Below are positions 1 through 6,310 of a DNA stretch of 11,631 bases, in pieces (position 1 is the stretch's first letter; every line of letters begins with the position of its first letter). The DNA comes from Candidatus Coatesbacteria bacterium RBG_13_66_14 (GTDB taxonomy: Bacteria > RBG-13-66-14): contig MFAF01000072.1 of NCBI GenBank assembly GCA_001774505.1, positions 1-11,631 on the forward strand, written 5' to 3'. The notes under the pieces were generated by a model, which saw only the letters and a list, made by a program, of their open reading frames with translations, was not told the origin of the DNA and did not search any database. The position numbers and the translations under genes were made by a program.

Positions 1-36
1 AACGAAAATTCAGCCGAAATTTCTTTTAACCGACCC

Positions 37-65
37 TTGCCGAGCCCCTTTTTATGTGCTATATT
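37..65 (+). promoter_or_regulatory. Sigma70-like promoter for the lipoprotein gene
   Basis: TTGCCG at 37-42 and TATATT at 60-65 are separated by 17 bases, and a TG at 57-58 gives an extended -10 element. The ATG at 104 follows about 35 bases after the expected transcription start. It probably drives both the lipoprotein and the secreted protein at 555. Read by eye only. Confidence 0.6.
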
Positions 66-103
66 AATTGGTGCAGTTAAAAGTCCAAACACGTAGGTCA
101 AAA

Positions 104-518
104 ATGCGCAAGTCGTTGATAGTGGGGGGGGGTAATCCTTCTCATCGCCGGCCTGACCGCCTGCACTGACGGCCTGTCGCCGGGAGAAGAGAGCCCCCTG
201 GCGGACAGGGATGTCAACGTTTACGGAACCGTCTACCTCATGCTCACCGAAGAGTACGGGATACCCCACGGGGCCAACGTAGGCCTCCGCACCGTCCTCA
301 CCGCCCCCTCCGGCAGTTACCTCAAGCAGACCATCGCCGATGAACAGACCGGCTACTACGGCTTCAGTTGTAGCGGCCTGGACTACGGCTGGTACATCAC
401 CGACGCCTGGTACGAAACGGCCACCAAGAGGTGGCAGGGAACGGCGGAAGAAGCCTTTTACTGGGACGGCGATTTGTACGTACAACGTGATATTGAGATG
501 TTTGAAGTCGAGGATTGA
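104..518 (+). CDS. Putative lipoprotein with carboxypeptidase-regulatory-like fold, frameshifted at a G9 tract
   Basis: Reading from the ATG at 104 gives MRKSLIV and then enters a run of nine G (124-132), after which the frame is wrong and soon stops. The frame that runs from 132 to the TGA at 516-518 encodes a hydrophobic stretch ending in a lipobox (LTAC), then an acidic linker. The mature part has the spacing of a transthyretin-like or carboxypeptidase-regulatory beta sandwich: NVYGTV, then GANVGLRT, then DEQTGYYGF. With eight G the product would be an intact 137-residue lipoprotein with the lipid-modified Cys at residue 20. The downstream frame has stops at 117-122 and no usable start before the ATG at 240, which would remove the signal peptide. 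So either the gene is switched off or phase variable, or one G is a sequencing error. The weak AGGT before 104 is the only ribosome-binding match. Function unknown beyond an envelope lipoprotein. Confidence 0.65.
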
Positions 519-541
519 CCAACATGTTGGTCAATCGTTTT
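513..541 (+). terminator. 24-bp perfect palindrome with short T run; weak terminator or operator
   Basis: Positions 513-536 form a perfect palindrome (half-site GATTGACCAACA) that includes the lipoprotein stop codon. As RNA it folds into a 10-bp stem with a 4-base CAUG loop, followed by GTTTT, so it may be a weak intrinsic terminator or attenuator before the next gene, whose ATG is at 555. The stem is AT-rich and the T run short, so a DNA-binding dimer site is an equal possibility. Confidence 0.45.
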
Positions 542-554
542 AAGGGGGATTCCC

Positions 555-1628
555 ATGAAAACGCTGGTACTGCTAACCTGCCTGGTCGTCTCGATTGCCT
601 CGGCCGGCGAGACCGTATCCGTGGGTGGGATTGAGCCGCCATCGGAGTACAACGCCCACTGGCAGATTATTCCGGGCGGAGGGGTCGGCTGCGTCCGCGA
701 CGGCATGAGCGTGTACGGCTCCAACGACAGAGCTTCTCTCGTATACCGTCACATTAGCCATCCAATAAACCTCTGCGGCTACGACGGCGTCTATCTCAAC
801 GTCCAACATTCAATGACGACCGCCGACGATGGAGACCGCTGCGAGCTCTACCTCAACGGGATCCTGTTTCACACCTTCGAGGACACCGACGGCTCGACCA
901 CCTGGACGGCCATGCTGGACGAATACTACGGCGAGACCGACCTGCAAATCGGATTCCGGTGGGTATCCGATGAGACGGGGGTTGACGAGGGCTTCCGCAT
1001 GACGCAGTTCACCATCTGCGGCGCAGACTGGGGAGAGGGCACATACACCAATATTTTCACCTGGGGCTCCTCCGAGGTGACCGGCCACCAGACGTGCGAC
1101 GCGTCGGCCATGAGCGAGCCCTGGATGGCATGTATGTCCTTCGAGTACGGCACCGACCTGGACACCCAGGGGTGGTGGGCCCTCGACAACGTGGAGCTTC
1201 TGGCCGACGGGGTTAGCGTCCTGCCCCTGCAGGGCGGCGGCTACGGCGTGGAGGACTTCTCCTCCGGCGGCTGGTATCAGGACCGGCACGGCCTCTCCGG
1301 CGAGTGGGAAATCGGCACCGACCACGCCACCGGGGACATGTCGGGCGCGAACTGGCAGTGCGACTCCGCCGCCCGCCCCGGCTGGCGGTACGAGGCCGAG
1401 ACCTTCACGCCCTGGGTCGCGGTGTACCATAAAGAAACGGTCGCACTCGAGTTCGACACCTGGTGGAGCCCGGTGGGAACCGGCGAATCCGCTTCGCTCG
1501 GCTGCTACACCACGGGCGGCCACATTATTTACATGACAACCTTTGGGGACCTGGATGATTGGCGGACCTCCGACCATGGCAGCGACGTCGCGGAGACCTC
1601 CTGGGGGGCAATCAAGGCGGGGTTCTAA
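555..1628 (+). CDS. Secreted beta-rich protein with C-terminal SWGAIKAGF motif
   Basis: A 357-residue protein starting at ATG 555 behind AAGGGGG (542-548). The N-terminus is a clear signal peptide (K3, hydrophobic core, cleavage near ASA-GE at about residue 18). The body is rich in Trp, Tyr, Gly, Asp and Thr, with no membrane segment after the signal. It looks like two jelly-roll or choice-of-anchor-like beta domains, at about residues 20-150 and 225-345, each with paired aromatic and Cys-containing strands; this assignment is by pattern, not a confident family match. The last residues TSWGAIKAGF closely match the end of the secreted protein at 7595-8236, which suggests a shared C-terminal tag. 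It follows the lipoprotein gene by 36 bases and ends just before a strong terminator, so the two probably form one transcript. Probably cell surface or extracellular; the role is unknown. Confidence 0.75.
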   Translation: MKTLVLLTCLVVSIASAGETVSVGGIEPPSEYNAHWQIIPGGGVGCVRDGMSVYGSNDRASLVYRHISHPINLCGYDGVYLNVQHSMTTADDGDRCELYLNGILFHTFEDTDGSTTWTAMLDEYYGETDLQIGFRWVSDETGVDEGFRMTQFTICGADWGEGTYTNIFTWGSSEVTGHQTCDASAMSEPWMACMSFEYGTDLDTQGWWALDNVELLADGVSVLPLQGGGYGVEDFSSGGWYQDRHGLSGEWEIGTDHATGDMSGANWQCDSAARPGWRYEAETFTPWVAVYHKETVALEFDTWWSPVGTGESASLGCYTTGGHIIYMTTFGDLDDWRTSDHGSDVAETSWGAIKAGF

Positions 1629-1647
1629 CCGATGGCTCTTGACGTAG

Positions 1648-1676
1648 GGGCGGGCCTCTGTGCCCGCCCGTTTTTT
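1648..1676 (+). terminator. Rho-independent terminator after the secreted protein
   Basis: An 8-bp GC stem (GGGCGGGC at 1648-1655 with GCCCGCCC at 1662-1669) and a 6-base loop are followed by GTTTTTT. It lies 19 bases after the stop of the gene ending at 1628. Confidence 0.85.
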
Positions 1677-1683
1677 CCAAGGC

Positions 1684-1750
1684 AGCCCTCACCCCGGCCC
1701 GGCGGCGCGCCGCTCCCACGGGGAGGGGGATCGTTTCGACCCTCACCCCG
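1684..1750. repeat. Dispersed CCCTCACCCC / CTCCCACGGGGAG repeat, copy A
   Basis: The element carries AGCCCTCACCCC at its left end, CTCCCACGGGGAGGGGGA in the middle and CCCTCACCCC at its right end. The reverse complement of 8364-8425 has the same order of blocks. Copy A has an added GC palindrome at 1702-1713 inside it. Elements of this general type are scattered in intergenic spaces of many GC-rich genomes; no protein is encoded. Confidence 0.7.
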
Positions 1751-1761
1751 ACTCCATTGAT

Positions 1762-1783
1762 CCGCCGACCGGGCGGTTTTTTT
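1762..1783 (+). terminator. Short intrinsic terminator
   Basis: CCGCC (1762-1766) pairs with GGCGG (1772-1776) across a 5-base loop and is followed by seven T. It sits after the dispersed repeat and about 85 bases before the transporter start, acting as a second stop for rightward transcription. Confidence 0.6.
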
Positions 1784-1868
1784 AATTCCGAATCACCCCC
1801 CCCGCTCGCCAACTGGTTCCCCCGTATCATAGAATCCCTCTCGTTCGACTCAATCCCCGGGACGGCCC

Positions 1869-2780
1869 TTGACCGACGCCGAACAATCACTTTGGCGGGA
1901 CGACCCCCGCGCGGGCTTCTGGTGGTCCCTGGCCGGCGTGGCGGTGCCCGCCGCCGTGTACCTCATGATCCCCGCCCTGACCGCCGAGCTCGGGGTGCTG
2001 GGGATGGGCGCCCTCTGGATGGCCGCGGCGGTGGGCTTCTACGTCTTACTGGTCCTCGTCCTCGGCCGGATGAAAAAGCTCTCCATTCCGCGTGGCTCGC
2101 GGCTGCAGGTGGCCGTCCTGGCCCTGGTCCAGGCCGTCGGGACCGGGCTCTTCTTCACCGCCCTCTCCCTGGCCGACCCCAACCTGGTCGCCTTCGCGGG
2201 CAACGCCACCCCGCTCTTCACCGTCATCGGCAGCCGGCTCATCTTCCGGGAGCGCTTCACCGCCGGGCAGCTCGCCGGCGGCGCCCTGGTCGTCGCCGGA
2301 ACCCTGGTGATGACCTACACCGACGAGGGCGGCTCGGCGGCCGGCGTGCTGGTGATGGTCGCGGCCTGTCTTTTTTACGCCGTGCACACGCTGTTGGGGC
2401 GGCACCTGACCAAACGGGTGGACCCGCTGGCGCTGGGATTCTGGCGGACGGCCCTCATGGCGGCGGGCTTCGTCGTCGCCGCGCTCGTAACGGGGAGCCT
2501 CCGGCCGCCCACGTCTGGCGGGCAGTGGCTGATGCTCCTGGCCGGCGGCCTGATCGGCCCCGTGGTGAGCATCGTCACCTACTACCTGGCGCTCGCCCGC
2601 TGGGACGCGGGGAAGGTGGACCTGGTCCGCTCCAGCATGTCGCTCTGGGTGCTGGTTTGGACCGTGTCCTTCACCGGGCGGCTGCCGGGGTGGGTCCAGC
2701 TCGCGGGCGGGGCGCTGACCGTTGTGGGGGTGGTGCTGCTGCTCGCCCGTAGGGGATTCGCCGCTCCGGAAGCCGAATAG
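1869..2780 (+). CDS. EamA/DMT-family membrane transporter
   Basis: A 303-residue integral membrane protein of the drug/metabolite transporter superfamily. The sequence shows about ten hydrophobic segments arranged as two repeats of five (roughly residues 18-150 and 155-296), the normal size and layout for two EamA domains. Family hallmarks include the ALSLADPNLVAF stretch after the third helix, the RLIFRERFT loop with the conserved acidic residue before helix five, and the matching end of the second repeat (GALTVVGVVLLL). The start is TTG at 1869, the only sensible one, with GGGACGG a few bases upstream; a weak promoter may be TCGCCA (1806-1811) and TAGAAT (1830-1835). It stands alone between terminators. 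The substrate cannot be told from sequence; relatives export amino acids, metabolites or drugs. Confidence 0.88.
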   Translation: MTDAEQSLWRDDPRAGFWWSLAGVAVPAAVYLMIPALTAELGVLGMGALWMAAAVGFYVLLVLVLGRMKKLSIPRGSRLQVAVLALVQAVGTGLFFTALSLADPNLVAFAGNATPLFTVIGSRLIFRERFTAGQLAGGALVVAGTLVMTYTDEGGSAAGVLVMVAACLFYAVHTLLGRHLTKRVDPLALGFWRTALMAAGFVVAALVTGSLRPPTSGGQWLMLLAGGLIGPVVSIVTYYLALARWDAGKVDLVRSSMSLWVLVWTVSFTGRLPGWVQLAGGALTVVGVVLLLARRGFAAPEAE

Positions 2781-2830
2781 CCGAGGGCCGGACGGGTATC
2801 GAATGGAAGCGGACTCGGCGCGACTTCGAG

Positions 2831-2859
2831 AAACCCCCTTTTCAAGGAGGTTTTTTTTT
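2831..2859 (+). terminator. Intrinsic terminator after the EamA transporter
   Basis: AAACCCCCTT (2831-2840) pairs with AAGGAGGTTT (2844-2853) with a single mismatch around a TTC loop, running into a stretch of nine T (2851-2859). Confidence 0.8.
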
Positions 2860-2878
2860 ACCCCACCCTAAAGCCCGG

Positions 2879-2914
2879 ATGCCGGAGGCGGCTCCCTCCG
2901 CCTTATTTCGGCAT
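2879..2914. repeat. Nested inverted repeat, unknown role
   Basis: The outer arms ATGCCG (2879-2884) and CGGCAT (2909-2914) enclose inner arms AGGCGG (2886-2891) and CCGCCT (2898-2903), giving a two-part stem-loop. It has no T run, so it is not a standard terminator. It lies upstream of the promoter of the small Cys-rich gene. Confidence 0.5.
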
Positions 2915-2927
2915 TTAGCAATGATGC

Positions 2928-2942
2928 TGACTGAATTAGTCA
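2928..2942. promoter_or_regulatory. Candidate operator TGACT-N5-AGTCA
   Basis: TGACT at 2928-2932 and AGTCA at 2938-2942 form a 5-bp dyad around GAATT, 16 bases upstream of the -35 element at 2959. Its position suits a regulator acting on the small Cys-rich gene. Short dyads arise by chance, so confidence is limited. Confidence 0.35.
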
Positions 2943-2958
2943 ATTTCACCGATTCGGA

Positions 2959-2987
2959 TTGACGATATTTGGCATGTTTGGTACTAT
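2959..2987 (+). promoter_or_regulatory. Sigma70-like promoter for the Cys-rich small protein
   Basis: TTGACG at 2959-2964 and TACTAT at 2982-2987 have the ideal 17-base spacer, and the local sequence is AT-rich against a GC-rich background. The ATG at 3043 lies about 50 bases after the expected transcription start. Confidence 0.75.
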
Positions 2988-3042
2988 AAAACCCGGTAAA
3001 ATTCATCGAATTAATAACGGGCAAATCGTAAGGGGGTGGACG

Positions 3043-3288
3043 ATGGTTCAGGAAAAAGAGGGGCAGGACCAGCGGATAGTGCTCGCCCTCTGCATCTGCA
3101 GCTCGTGCCCGAGCTGGGTGGAGTGCGGCGAGCGGGGCGGCTATTGCTCCGCGAACGTCGGGCGGAGCCGGAAGATAAAAAAGGAGCGGGGCTGCATCTG
3201 CGGCGGGTGCCCCGTGGCGGAGAAGCTGGGGCTCGTGCGGGATTACTTCTGCACCCGCGGCTCCGAAAAGAAGCAGATGGGCCGGTAG
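3043..3288 (+). CDS. Cys-rich small protein, DUF2769-like, with two CxCxxCP motifs
   Basis: An 81-residue protein with nine Cys. Two similar halves each begin with CxCxxCP (C17, C19, C22 with P23; C51, C53, C56 with P57). Each is followed by a short charged stretch, a Gly/aromatic patch (GGYC at 32-35 and DYFC at 67-70) and a further Cys. This matches my memory of DUF2769, a family of unknown function known from archaea and anaerobic bacteria. The clustered Cys suggest zinc or iron-sulfur binding, which is inference. There is no signal peptide, so it is probably cytoplasmic. The start is ATG 3043 behind AAGGGGGTGG (3030-3039); the open frame continues upstream to 2959, but that part overlaps the promoter. 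It is a single-gene unit with its own promoter and a candidate operator. Confidence 0.75.
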   Translation: MVQEKEGQDQRIVLALCICSSCPSWVECGERGGYCSANVGRSRKIKKERGCICGGCPVAEKLGLVRDYFCTRGSEKKQMGR

Positions 3289-3302
3289 GGTGCCGAGTGG
3301 GG

Positions 3303-3329
3303 GGTGAACCGACACACGAACGGGTTCGG
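3303..3329. repeat. 27-bp direct repeat, copy 1
   Basis: The core of 23 bases (3307-3329, starting AACCGACACACG and ending GGGTTCGG) is identical to 3368-3390. With the preceding GGTG/GGTC the two copies match over 27 bases with one difference. It starts 14 bases after the stop of the Cys-rich gene. Confidence 0.85.
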
Positions 3330-3363
3330 CTTCTGCCACTCTGAGACCGGCGCCCCAACCGGC

Positions 3364-3404
3364 GGTCAACCGACACACGAACGGGTTCGGTGGGTCTTTT
3401 TTTT
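3364..3404 (+). terminator. 27-bp direct repeat, copy 2, followed by T8; probable terminator
   Basis: The second copy (3364-3390) can pair ACCGA (3369-3373) with TCGGT (3387-3391), and eight T follow at 3397-3404. The stem is short, but the T run and position between the Cys-rich gene and the next promoter support termination. Copy 1 lacks the T run, so the repeat may have a separate role. Confidence 0.5.
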
Positions 3405-3445
3405 GCCTTTCACCCGCCGGTTTTCGCCGGGAACTCCGTTTCGGA

Positions 3446-3475
3446 TTGACACATAACGGCTTGCGGGGGTAAAAT
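3446..3475 (+). promoter_or_regulatory. Sigma70-like promoter for the aldolase operon
   Basis: A consensus TTGACA (3446-3451) and TAAAAT (3470-3475) are separated by 18 bases. The transcription start would fall near 3482, which rules out the out-of-frame ATG at 3479 and fits initiation at the TTG at 3529. Confidence 0.75.
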
Positions 3476-3528
3476 CCCATGAATCACGCTGGTTCCGCCC
3501 TGGACGCGGGACTTTGCCAGGAGCGCAG

Positions 3529-4218
3529 TTGCCCGAGCTCTACCGGGTCAAGCGGGAGATCACCGAGGTCGGGCGGCGGATGTACGCCCGGGGGATGGTG
3601 GCCGCCAACGACGGCAACATCTCCGTGCGCCTGGGCGGAGGGCTCTTCGCCGTCACCGCCGCCGGGGTGAGCAAGGGCTTCCTGGGGCCCGACGACGTCG
3701 TCGTCATTGACGAGTCCGGTCGGAAGATCGAAGGCGGGAGTAAACCCACCAGCGAGGCCAAGCTGCACCTCTTCGCCTACTCCAGGCGGCCCGACGTGGG
3801 CGCGGTCTGCCACGCCCACCCACCATTCGCCACCGCCTTCGCCGTCAGCGGCCGCGCCCTGCCCCCCGACATCCTCCCCGAAATCATTCTCGCCGTGGGC
3901 GGCGGGATTCCGCTCACCCCCTACGCCACGCCGTCCACCGAGGAGCTGGCCCGCTCCATCGAGGAGCACCTCGGCGGGGCCGACGCCTTCCTCCTGGCCA
4001 ACCACGGTGTGCTGACGCTGGGCGCGGACCTCACCCAGGCCTACCACCGCCTGGAGACGGTGGAGCACTACGCGAAAATCGCGTGGCTGGCGCTGTCCCT
4101 GGGCGGGGCGACGCCGCTGCCGGAGGGGGAGCTGGACCGGCTGTGGTGCATATCGAAGGGCCTGGCGCCCGACTGCCGCGAGCCGGGCAGGGGCGGTGAG
4201 GATAATTCTCCCGTATAG
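3529..4218 (+). CDS. Class II aldolase/adducin-family protein (fuculose-phosphate aldolase-like)
   Basis: A 229-residue cytoplasmic enzyme of the zinc-dependent class II aldolase/adducin family, normal length. Family members cleave sugar phosphates such as L-fuculose-1-phosphate to dihydroxyacetone phosphate and an aldehyde, or epimerise ribulose phosphate. Visible motifs are the phosphate-binding NDGNIS near residue 28, KPTSE with the likely catalytic Glu at 76, the zinc ligands in HAHPP (His95, His97) and the third ligand in ANHG (His159). I choose TTG 3529 because AGGAG (3519-3523) sits five bases before it; a TTG at 3514 is in frame but has no such site. It is the first gene of a run with the VOC protein (36 bases on) and the dehydratase. 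The exact substrate is not shown by the sequence. Confidence 0.88.
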   Translation: MPELYRVKREITEVGRRMYARGMVAANDGNISVRLGGGLFAVTAAGVSKGFLGPDDVVVIDESGRKIEGGSKPTSEAKLHLFAYSRRPDVGAVCHAHPPFATAFAVSGRALPPDILPEIILAVGGGIPLTPYATPSTEELARSIEEHLGGADAFLLANHGVLTLGADLTQAYHRLETVEHYAKIAWLALSLGGATPLPEGELDRLWCISKGLAPDCREPGRGGEDNSPV

Positions 4219-4254
4219 GCTTACCATGGCTGTTTTTAGTCGGGCAGGTTTATC

Positions 4255-4788
4255 TTGCGATTGATACCGCTTATTTTATTACTCTCGATTCTCGCGCCGG
4301 CGTTCGCCGACGAGGCCGGGACGCCGGGGGAGGAACCCATGGCCGACAAGCCGAAGGTCAGCGTCCGCTTCATCTACAACTTCACCAAATCCCTGGAGGA
4401 CACCCGGCACTTCTACAGCGACCTTCTGGGGATGGAGGAGATGGCGTTCAAGCCGGAGTGGAACTACCTGTGCTACAAGTTCGGGGACCTAGAGTTCATG
4501 TTCTTCGGGGCAAAAGGGGAGTTGGCGCCGCCGACGGAGTACGCCGACCAGCCGGGCTGGATGGGCGGCACCCTGGAGACGACGAGCTGGTCGGTGGAGG
4601 TTCACGAGGCGGACTTCGGAAAAACGGTGGAGCGCCTCAAGGCCGGGGGCGTCCCGACCCTGAGCGCGAAGCCCGAGTGGCGGGTGGACAGCTACTGGGG
4701 CTTCACCGTGCTGGACCCCTCGGGCTACACCGTCGAGGTTTACACGATTCCGAAACAGAAGCCGGCCTCGAAGGAATGGAGCGACTAA
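4255..4788 (+). CDS. VOC/glyoxalase-fold protein with N-terminal signal peptide
   Basis: A 177-residue protein of the vicinal oxygen chelate superfamily. From TTG 4255 it has a signal peptide with likely cleavage APAFA-DEAG near residue 18. The VOC module then starts at about residue 35: the first beta-alpha-beta unit has EDTRHFYSDLLGM, the second has WSVEVHEADFGKTVERL, and the final strand GYTVEVY holds the Glu that usually binds metal. VOC proteins include glyoxalase I, dioxygenases and antibiotic-binding proteins, and the sequence does not decide between them. An in-frame ATG at 4339 is preceded by GGGGGAGGAA, a better ribosome site than the one before TTG (AGG at 4246-4248), so a cytoplasmic form is possible. 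It lies between the aldolase and the dehydratase with short gaps, consistent with co-transcription. Confidence 0.8.
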   Translation: MRLIPLILLLSILAPAFADEAGTPGEEPMADKPKVSVRFIYNFTKSLEDTRHFYSDLLGMEEMAFKPEWNYLCYKFGDLEFMFFGAKGELAPPTEYADQPGWMGGTLETTSWSVEVHEADFGKTVERLKAGGVPTLSAKPEWRVDSYWGFTVLDPSGYTVEVYTIPKQKPASKEWSD

Positions 4789-4828
4789 ATCCCCGGCGCG
4801 TTCTCACCGCTGGATTCAAGGAGTCGGG

Positions 4829-6271
4829 TTGTCGCCGAGACGCAAGTTCAAGAAGGTGCTGTTGTGCGGGGCGGGGGAGGCCGGGCGGATGATCGCCCGG
4901 GAAATCCTGCACAACGCGTCGTACCGCTTCGTCTGCGTCGGCTTTCTGGACGACGACGAGGAAAAGATCGGCTGGGAGATAGAGAGCGCACCGATTCTCG
5001 GCCTCATTGACGAGCTTCCGCGTTTCGTGGCCGAGACCGGGGCCGAGGAGGTTTTCATCACCGTGCCGAGCGCCTCGGGCGCCCTGGTGCGCCGTGTTTC
5101 CCGGCTCTGCGACGAGGCCGACGTCCCCTTCCGCATCCTGCCGAGCCTGTTCCAGGTCATCCACGGCGAGGCCGCCCTGACCCAGGTGCGCGAGGTGCGC
5201 CTGGAGGACCTCCTGCGCCGCTCGCCCATCGAGCTCGACCTGGACCTGGTGAGCCGGTTCATCTCCGGCAAAACGGTCATGGTCACCGGGGCCGGCGGCT
5301 CCATCGGCGAGGAAATCTGCTGCCAGGTCGCCACCTTCAACCCCGCCAAGCTCATCCTCCTGGGCCACGGCGAAAACTCCATCTTCGACACCTTCCACAA
5401 CCTCTACCGCTGCAACCTCACCTGCGAGAAGGTGAGCGCCATCGTGGACCTGCGGGACAAGGCGCGGCTGGCGAGGGTCCTGGAAACGCACTCCCCGGAG
5501 ATAATCTTCCACGCCGCCGCCCACAAGCACGTCCCTTTGATGGAGGAGAACCCCTGCGAGGCCTTCGCCAACAACGTGGGCTCGATGCTGGCGCTGGCAG
5601 AGCTGGCCCCGACGCACGGCGTCAAGCAGGTCGTCCTCATCTCCACGGACAAGGCGGTGGAGCCGTGCAACGCCATGGGGGCGTCCAAGGCGGTCTGCGA
5701 GGTGGTCGCCTACCTGGCCAACCGGGATAATCCTAAGACGAGCTTCGTCTCGGTACGGTTCGGCAACGTGCTGGGGAGCCGGGGGAGCGTGCTGGAGCTT
5801 TTCCGGCGGCAGATCGAGCGGGGCGGCCCGATCACCGTCACCGACGAGCGGATGGAGCGGTTCTTCATGACCATTCCCGAGGCGGTGGAGCTGGTGCTGC
5901 AGGCGGCCGCCGTGGGACGCGGCGGCGAGATTTTCGTCCTCGACATGGGGCAGCCGCTGCGCATCAAGGACCTGGCGAAGATGCTCATCGAGCTCTCCGG
6001 CTACACCCTGGACGAAATACCGATCATGTATACGGGTCTGCGTCCCGGCGAGCGCCTCACCGAGCGCCTGTTCTCCGCCGCCGAGGAGCGTCTCCCCAGC
6101 CCCCACCCCCAGGTGCTGCTCGCCCGCCACAACGGCATCTACCCCGAGCTGTGGGACGTCATCCGCCGGCTGCACGAGGCCGCCGTCGGGTTGAAGACCG
6201 GCGAGCTGGCCGGCCTGGTGAAGCGCATCGTCCCCGATTCCACCTGGGAGCCCGCCGGCACGGCCTTCTGA
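4829..6271 (+). CDS. Soluble CapD/PglF/WbpM-like UDP-sugar 4,6-dehydratase
   Basis: A 480-residue polysaccharide biosynthesis protein of the extended short-chain dehydrogenase class. Residues 9-140 form a CoA-binding-like Rossmann domain (GAGEAG at 14-19, ending in VRLEDLLRR). Residues 148-440 form the catalytic domain: NAD-binding TGAGGSIGEE (153-162), HAAAHKHVP (228-236), STDKA (272-276) and M283-x3-K287, where Met replaces the usual catalytic Tyr as in the WbpM/PglF group. Relatives convert UDP-GlcNAc to the 4-keto-6-deoxy sugar for surface glycans. Typical members have four N-terminal membrane helices and about 600 residues; here they are absent, and the open frame begins directly at the Rossmann domain. 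The start is TTG 4829 with AAGGAG (4818-4823) five bases before it. It is the third gene of the operon; no terminator was seen after it. Confidence 0.9.
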   Translation: MSPRRKFKKVLLCGAGEAGRMIAREILHNASYRFVCVGFLDDDEEKIGWEIESAPILGLIDELPRFVAETGAEEVFITVPSASGALVRRVSRLCDEADVPFRILPSLFQVIHGEAALTQVREVRLEDLLRRSPIELDLDLVSRFISGKTVMVTGAGGSIGEEICCQVATFNPAKLILLGHGENSIFDTFHNLYRCNLTCEKVSAIVDLRDKARLARVLETHSPEIIFHAAAHKHVPLMEENPCEAFANNVGSMLALAELAPTHGVKQVVLISTDKAVEPCNAMGASKAVCEVVAYLANRDNPKTSFVSVRFGNVLGSRGSVLELFRRQIERGGPITVTDERMERFFMTIPEAVELVLQAAAVGRGGEIFVLDMGQPLRIKDLAKMLIELSGYTLDEIPIMYTGLRPGERLTERLFSAAEERLPSPHPQVLLARHNGIYPELWDVIRRLHEAAVGLKTGELAGLVKRIVPDSTWEPAGTAF

Positions 6272-6310
6272 CCCCGGCCCCCCAATATTCGAGTGAACGA
6301 CGGTTTCGGG

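Noticed and set aside
810..1577. Minus-strand frame of 255 codons
   Set aside because: It is antisense to the secreted protein with signal peptide at 555-1628 and shows no ribosome site or family motif.
1757..2752. Long plus-strand frame of 331 codons overlapping the transporter
   Set aside because: It is Arg/Gly/Pro-rich throughout, starts inside a terminator hairpin, and overlaps the EamA gene, which has proper membrane helices.
2959..3042. Upstream extension of the Cys-rich protein to 2959
   Set aside because: The extension overlaps the promoter elements themselves, and the ribosome site AAGGGGGTGG points to ATG 3043.
3303..3390. Two 27-bp repeats as a CRISPR remnant
   Set aside because: Only two copies, one spacer-like gap of 34 bases, no cas gene, and the second copy looks like part of a terminator.
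3479..3670. ATG at 3479 as the aldolase start
   Set aside because: It is in another frame and lies at the predicted transcription start; the frame beginning at TTG 3529 carries all aldolase motifs.
4216..4254. Promoter between the aldolase and VOC genes
   Set aside because: No convincing -35/-10 pair with correct spacing is visible; co-transcription from 3446 is simpler.
4703..6175. Long open frame on the minus strand (490 codons)
   Set aside because: It is antisense to the dehydratase, whose motifs are clear. The product has low-complexity His/Asp/Gly/Arg-rich sequence typical of a GC-rich shadow frame.
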